Assembly: GCA_038030265.1 (NCBI GenBank)
Contig: CM075943.1
Span: 42,470,001 to 42,534,000 of the forward strand
Length of the DNA: 64,000 bases
Direction: 5' to 3'
From: Corythucha ciliata
Taxonomy: Eukaryota > Arthropoda > Insecta > Hemiptera > Tingidae
The notes under the pieces are model-generated. The model did no database searches. It saw only the letters and a list, made by a program, of their open reading frames with translations, and had not been told where the DNA came from. Shown here one piece after another: positions 60,500 to 64,000 of this stretch. Within the stretch, counting starts at the first letter, position 1. The number at the start of each line of letters is the position of its first letter. Position numbers and translations under genes: made by a program.

Positions 60500-62430
60500 A
60501 AATCACTTATTACGTCGAAAGTTTTAATGTTGCTCATTTTATTGTATAGTTTCGTGTTTTTCTAATTATTTTATGAGAGGTTTTTTTTTCTTTTTGTTTA
60601 AATTGAGTGAACGTTAAGAAGTTCCACGTTGAGTATTGTTGGAATATTTGCCTATATCGGTTCTGTAACTGTGATATGAAGTTTGAAAATGACAGAAAAA
60701 AAATGAAACATCAGATTTTTTTATCCGCTAGGGATTAAAAAACAAGCTGATGGTTTAAATAAAATGAATTGTGAAATTATTTTCCGTTTTACTCCGGGGT
60801 TTCCAAGTTTAGAGGAGAGTACCGAAGCTCTCCGATAGATTCCCTGGGTAGTCACTTTTCGAGTTTCGACAATGGTGAGGGCATGGTGGGCAGCTTTCAC
60901 AACCAATGGTTCTGTGATGACGAGGGCAGGGGGTGACATCGCACATTTTGTAACTTTTGAGCTTTTGTATATACAGGTACACGTTTTATAGCAAGGGCGT
61001 AGTCAGGAGGGGGAGGGAACAAGGCAGTTGCCCACCCTTTCTGGCCTTCTTCAACTGCGAAACCGTCATTTTGCATTAGCAAAAGCCGAGCATCCAGCCC
61101 CAAAAAAATACCTAACACCCCGAACCCGATTTCACCCGAAAAACGGAGTTTCGCTTCAGAGAAGACAATTGATTATTTTTCGCAGAGTCACCTCATTGCT
61201 AAAATACGCGGTTAAAATTGAGAAAACTATAATTCGCAGTTTCTAGAGGCAACTTCGTGATTAACGAGGATAAAAAGCCCAAATTCATGGATATGGCTGA
61301 AATTGTGAAAAGCGTTGTTCCTGGGTCGACACCATGGATAAAATTAAACGCCAATTCAATGCTAAAAGTCAAAACACCACTAATACGCTCGTAAAATTGT
61401 AAAAATTGCTCATTCGCGGATAAAATTTGTGAAAAAGTGCTGATTCATACTGCTAAAATTGAGGAAACAACTTGTAATTTTGCCTTACCTGAGAGAAATA
61501 TTTGCAGAATTACGTCATTCAGGGCTAAATATCAGCGAAATTGTAAATTTTGGGTCTAAATATCCGACAGACTGCACGTTTTTGGTCTTAACCTTCGGGG
61601 AATTACAAGTATTTGGGCTTTTCCTTTAGAGGCCATGGACCCAGGGCTAGCCAGCCGCGACAGCACCTAAAACCTGTCAAATTATAGGCATGAAAGTACA
61701 TCACTCGCCAGTTTAGGATCAAATTATCGGTAAAACTGATAGTTTTCTGTATTTATTCTAGTAAAATTGCCAGTTTCTGGTCTTTATTTCCGAGAAATTT
61801 AGAGTTTCGGGGATACAAATTTTCTGCGTGTGACCGGAGAACCCGGGTCAGCCAGCCATGACAGAGGTCCCAATGAGTTTTCTCTGCGACGTGTAGCCGC
61901 CAAATTGCATCATTTTGAAAGCCAATATTCTTGAAATTGTAATTTTCCTGGCTAAATATCACCGTTATTGTGAGTTTCAAGTCTGAATTTCAGTAAAATT
62001 GAAGTTTTCGGCCTCATCTTTTAAAGGCCGATGATCCCAGGCAAGCCACCATTCATGTCAGCACTCAAAGCCCGGCTAGATAGCCGCAAAATAACAACAA
62101 CTTTTGTAGGCAAACATCCGCGTTTGAATATTCCAGGTTGAATAATTCGAGATAATTATTGCGAGCTAACGTCTCAATTTCAATGACAGTCGTGTACTAG
62201 AGTCCACCGCGATAGGATCTATTTCATATCGTTGTGAGTGCTTCTCGTCGCTAAATTATCAGTTCTCACAAGTTTTGTGCTTACCAAATTAATACAAATT
62301 AATAATGTCGTTAGTGAATTAACTCTTTTCATAAAGTGATAAGTGAATAATATATTCACCAAACATTCCAGGCCTTCTCGACGGAATGTCGGAAGGCCCC
62401 CCCCCCTCCATCCTTCGGGGAAGGGTTGGT
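60500..62430. other. Flank between PAQR3 and the terminal LINE
   Basis: AT-rich; 61190-61480 holds another block of the 'gctaaaattgagaaa' minisatellite, and 61500-62140 holds diverged 'aaattgtaattt' units. No gene was seen. Confidence 0.5.
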
Positions 62431-62899
62431 GGACCCTTTCAATGTCTTCCTGGGAACGCCGCGAGAAAGTGTCCATCCACAGGAAAAAAAAATTCGGAAA
62501 CATGAGGATGACCCTTCCTCAGAAAAAGGGCAAAACAAAAAAATTAGAGTCACTTTAAACCAAAGTCCAAATCCTGTCACCCAACCCAAAAATATCCATT
62601 CAATCCATAAAATCAACATCACAGCGGTATACAGGCCCCCCAATAAACGCCTGACAGAAACCGACGTCACTACTCTGCTCTGCAATGGCAGACATCTGCT
62701 ACTAGGAGATCTGAATGCGAAAAATACCGCATGGGGGTGGCGGAACACCAACGTAGCCGGACGTCTACTTCTGAGGCTTTCTTCCCGCCACAATTTTGAC
62801 GTTGTTGCACCATCCGATCCAACGTTCTTTAGGGAAAACTCAAACCCGGATATCCTGGACATCGGCGTTACGAAGGGACTCTCCACTCAAATTTCGACC

Positions 62900-63032
62900 T
62901 GGGGCCGTATTCCGAAGCCGTGTGAAAATGCCGCAAAAAGTGGTTGCTATGGCGGGATAATGTTATTTCTTATTCTGCGTCCTTGGATCCCGCTTGCGGC
63001 ATTTTTTCCCGACCGTTCAGAATAAGGCCCCA
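62900..63032. mobile_element. 133-bp palindromic element inside the LINE endonuclease
   Basis: Ends tggggccgtattc and gaataaggcccca are inverted copies with one mismatch. Internally, aaaatgccgcaa pairs with ttgcggcatttt. It introduces a TAA stop into the LINE frame. The LINE motifs on either side (ISTQIS-type and PELCSDRSP) rejoin in frame if about 132 bases are skipped. No clear target duplication was seen. Confidence 0.7.
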
Positions 63033-63190
63033 GAACAGTACCTGAGCTCTGCTCCGATCGTTCTCCAACAATTACTACACTCGGGTCCACTCATTTCCAC
63101 CACCAAACTCGAAATAAACTGATTAAAGGTCCAATAAACTGGCATACATACAAAACCTACATCAATCAAAACTTAACGATCAACTATAAC

Positions 63191-63439
63191 TAGAGAACCT
63201 TTAAAACACAGGTACTGCAACACGGATTTCAGCGCCATATTTGGTCCCTCAGTCGTTAGGGTAAACAAAATATCATGAATGAAAAAATGGTCATCGTAAC
63301 AGCAAACAAACGCGGAAAGCGGTGGAAATAAATAAAAATATCCTACTTGTCAATGAGATCAGGTGATAATTATAATCATATGAGGGACCAAGTATGGCGC
63401 CGGTTTGCGTGTTGCAGTACTCGGCTTTTATAGTGCCTT
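63191..63439. mobile_element. TIR element family B, full copy, with target duplication
   Basis: Flanked by actataac on both sides (63183-63190 and 63440-63447). Its ends are inverted repeats sharing tactgcaacac and ggcgccata-type phrases (left from 63191, right to 63439). Skipping the element and one flank copy restores the LINE frame exactly. Ends of the form TAGAG/TAAGG with a 7-8-bp duplication fit hAT-type MITEs. A truncated relative is at 37405-37567. Confidence 0.85.
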
Positions 63440-64000
63440 ACTATAACCAGGCATCTCCCGAAGAAATAGACATATCTATAAGCGATTTCATAACTACACT
63501 TAAAGAAGCCGTTGCAGACTCCGAAAGTTCTCCAAACCCAAAAAAGCCAGTAAACTACGTCGAACACGTCTCAAGCTTCATCCTCGAAAAAATAAAATAT
63601 AAAAACAGCCTTAGAAGACAATGTCAAAGGTCCAGAGAGCAATCTCTGAAGATCGAAATAAATCGACTCCAAAAACAAGTCAAAGAGGACCTGGAGAAAC
63701 ACCGGTACAATAGATACGCCCAGTACGTGGAAAATGTACACCCCGCGGACAATTCCTTATGGAAAGCCACTCGCCAACTCACAAGAAAAGAAAACATAAT
63801 CCCCTCGATACACCACAACGAGCGTGTAATAACCGCGGAAGGGGAAAAGTGCGATATCTTCTCCGAATACTACGGTAACGTGTTCTCTGAAGCAGCGGAA
63901 TCTATCGATGAAACCCATGATCTTTGTCTCTCAGAACAAGTGAACACGCCCCTTCACTCAGCTGAACTACTCTTGGATTATGTAATCCCAGCGGAACTAA

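Larger units (their letters stand above)
62431..64000 (+). mobile_element. Jockey-like LINE: endonuclease and linker, split by two insertions, runs off the window
   Basis: From about 62540 the plus frame encodes the C-terminal half of an apurinic-type endonuclease: YRPPNKRLTETD, then LLLGDLNAKNTAWGW (the GDLNAKN metal/DNA-binding block), NPDILDIGVTKG and, after an insertion, CSDRSPTI (the SDH block with His replaced by Arg). A second insertion follows, and from 63448 the frame continues for 184 codons to the window edge with the coiled, charged linker (ILEKIKYKNSL, NSLWKATRQLTRKEN, NTPLHSAELLLD) that precedes the reverse transcriptase. The N-terminal endonuclease half is absent. The SDH change to SDR and the insertions show that this copy is inactive. 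RT would lie beyond 64000. Confidence 0.85.

Noticed and set aside
62356..62886. 176-codon minus-strand ORF
   Set aside because: Lies antisense to the endonuclease of the jockey-like LINE, which explains the open frame.

Overview
The window is animal nuclear DNA: intron-rich, repeat-rich, and carrying two recognisable host genes plus several retrotransposon fragments. Exons are flanked by GT/AG splice sites, introns inside the first gene are mostly 60-90 bp with a few of 3-4 kb, and the reverse transcriptases are arthropod-type non-LTR classes (jockey-like, R1-like). I infer an arthropod (not a fly of the Drosophila type, which lacks fibrillin). The species cannot be named from the sequence.

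Region 1 (208-22750, + strand) is a fibrillin gene lacking only its 5' end, which lies upstream of the window. I could place 52 exons. Together they give 8,542 nt of continuous reading frame (about 2,846 codons plus stop). The domain order matches vertebrate fibrillin almost module for module: EGF1-3, hybrid 1, two cbEGFs, TB1, EGF4 and five cbEGFs, TB2, three cbEGFs, hybrid 2, one cbEGF, TB3, twelve cbEGFs, TB4, two cbEGFs, TB5, seven cbEGFs, TB6, five cbEGFs, TB7, seven EGFs, then a C-terminal propeptide-type domain with a basic cleavage site. The differences are one extra cbEGF before TB2, almost no proline-rich region after TB1, no RGD in TB4 (an RGD sits in a cbEGF instead), a CCCC motif in TB2, and loss of the calcium motif in the last EGF.

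Region 2 (22751-30424) is intergenic: degenerate minisatellites, a possible LINE scrap near 25.7-25.95 kb and an unidentified coding-like block at 27.0-27.5 kb.

Region 3 (30425-60172, + strand) is a PAQR3-like seven-transmembrane gene. Six clear exons lie at 58322-60172. A small, less certain first coding exon at 30425-30511 joins them in phase to give 329 codons plus stop. The intervening ~27.8-kb intron holds an R1-like LINE remnant (minus strand, 47.7-48.8 kb), a nearly complete reverse-transcriptase ORF of a jockey/CR1-type LINE (54.5-57.0 kb), and many palindromic or TIR elements. One of these (52440-52960) is nested, with an 8-bp target duplication, inside a second TIR element present twice in the window.

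Region 4 (60173-64000) contains the PAQR3 3' UTR, more minisatellite, and the 5' part of a jockey-like LINE running off the window edge. That LINE has been split by two small palindromic elements, and a fragment of the same LINE family sits in reverse in a fibrillin intron at about 3.24-3.42 kb.
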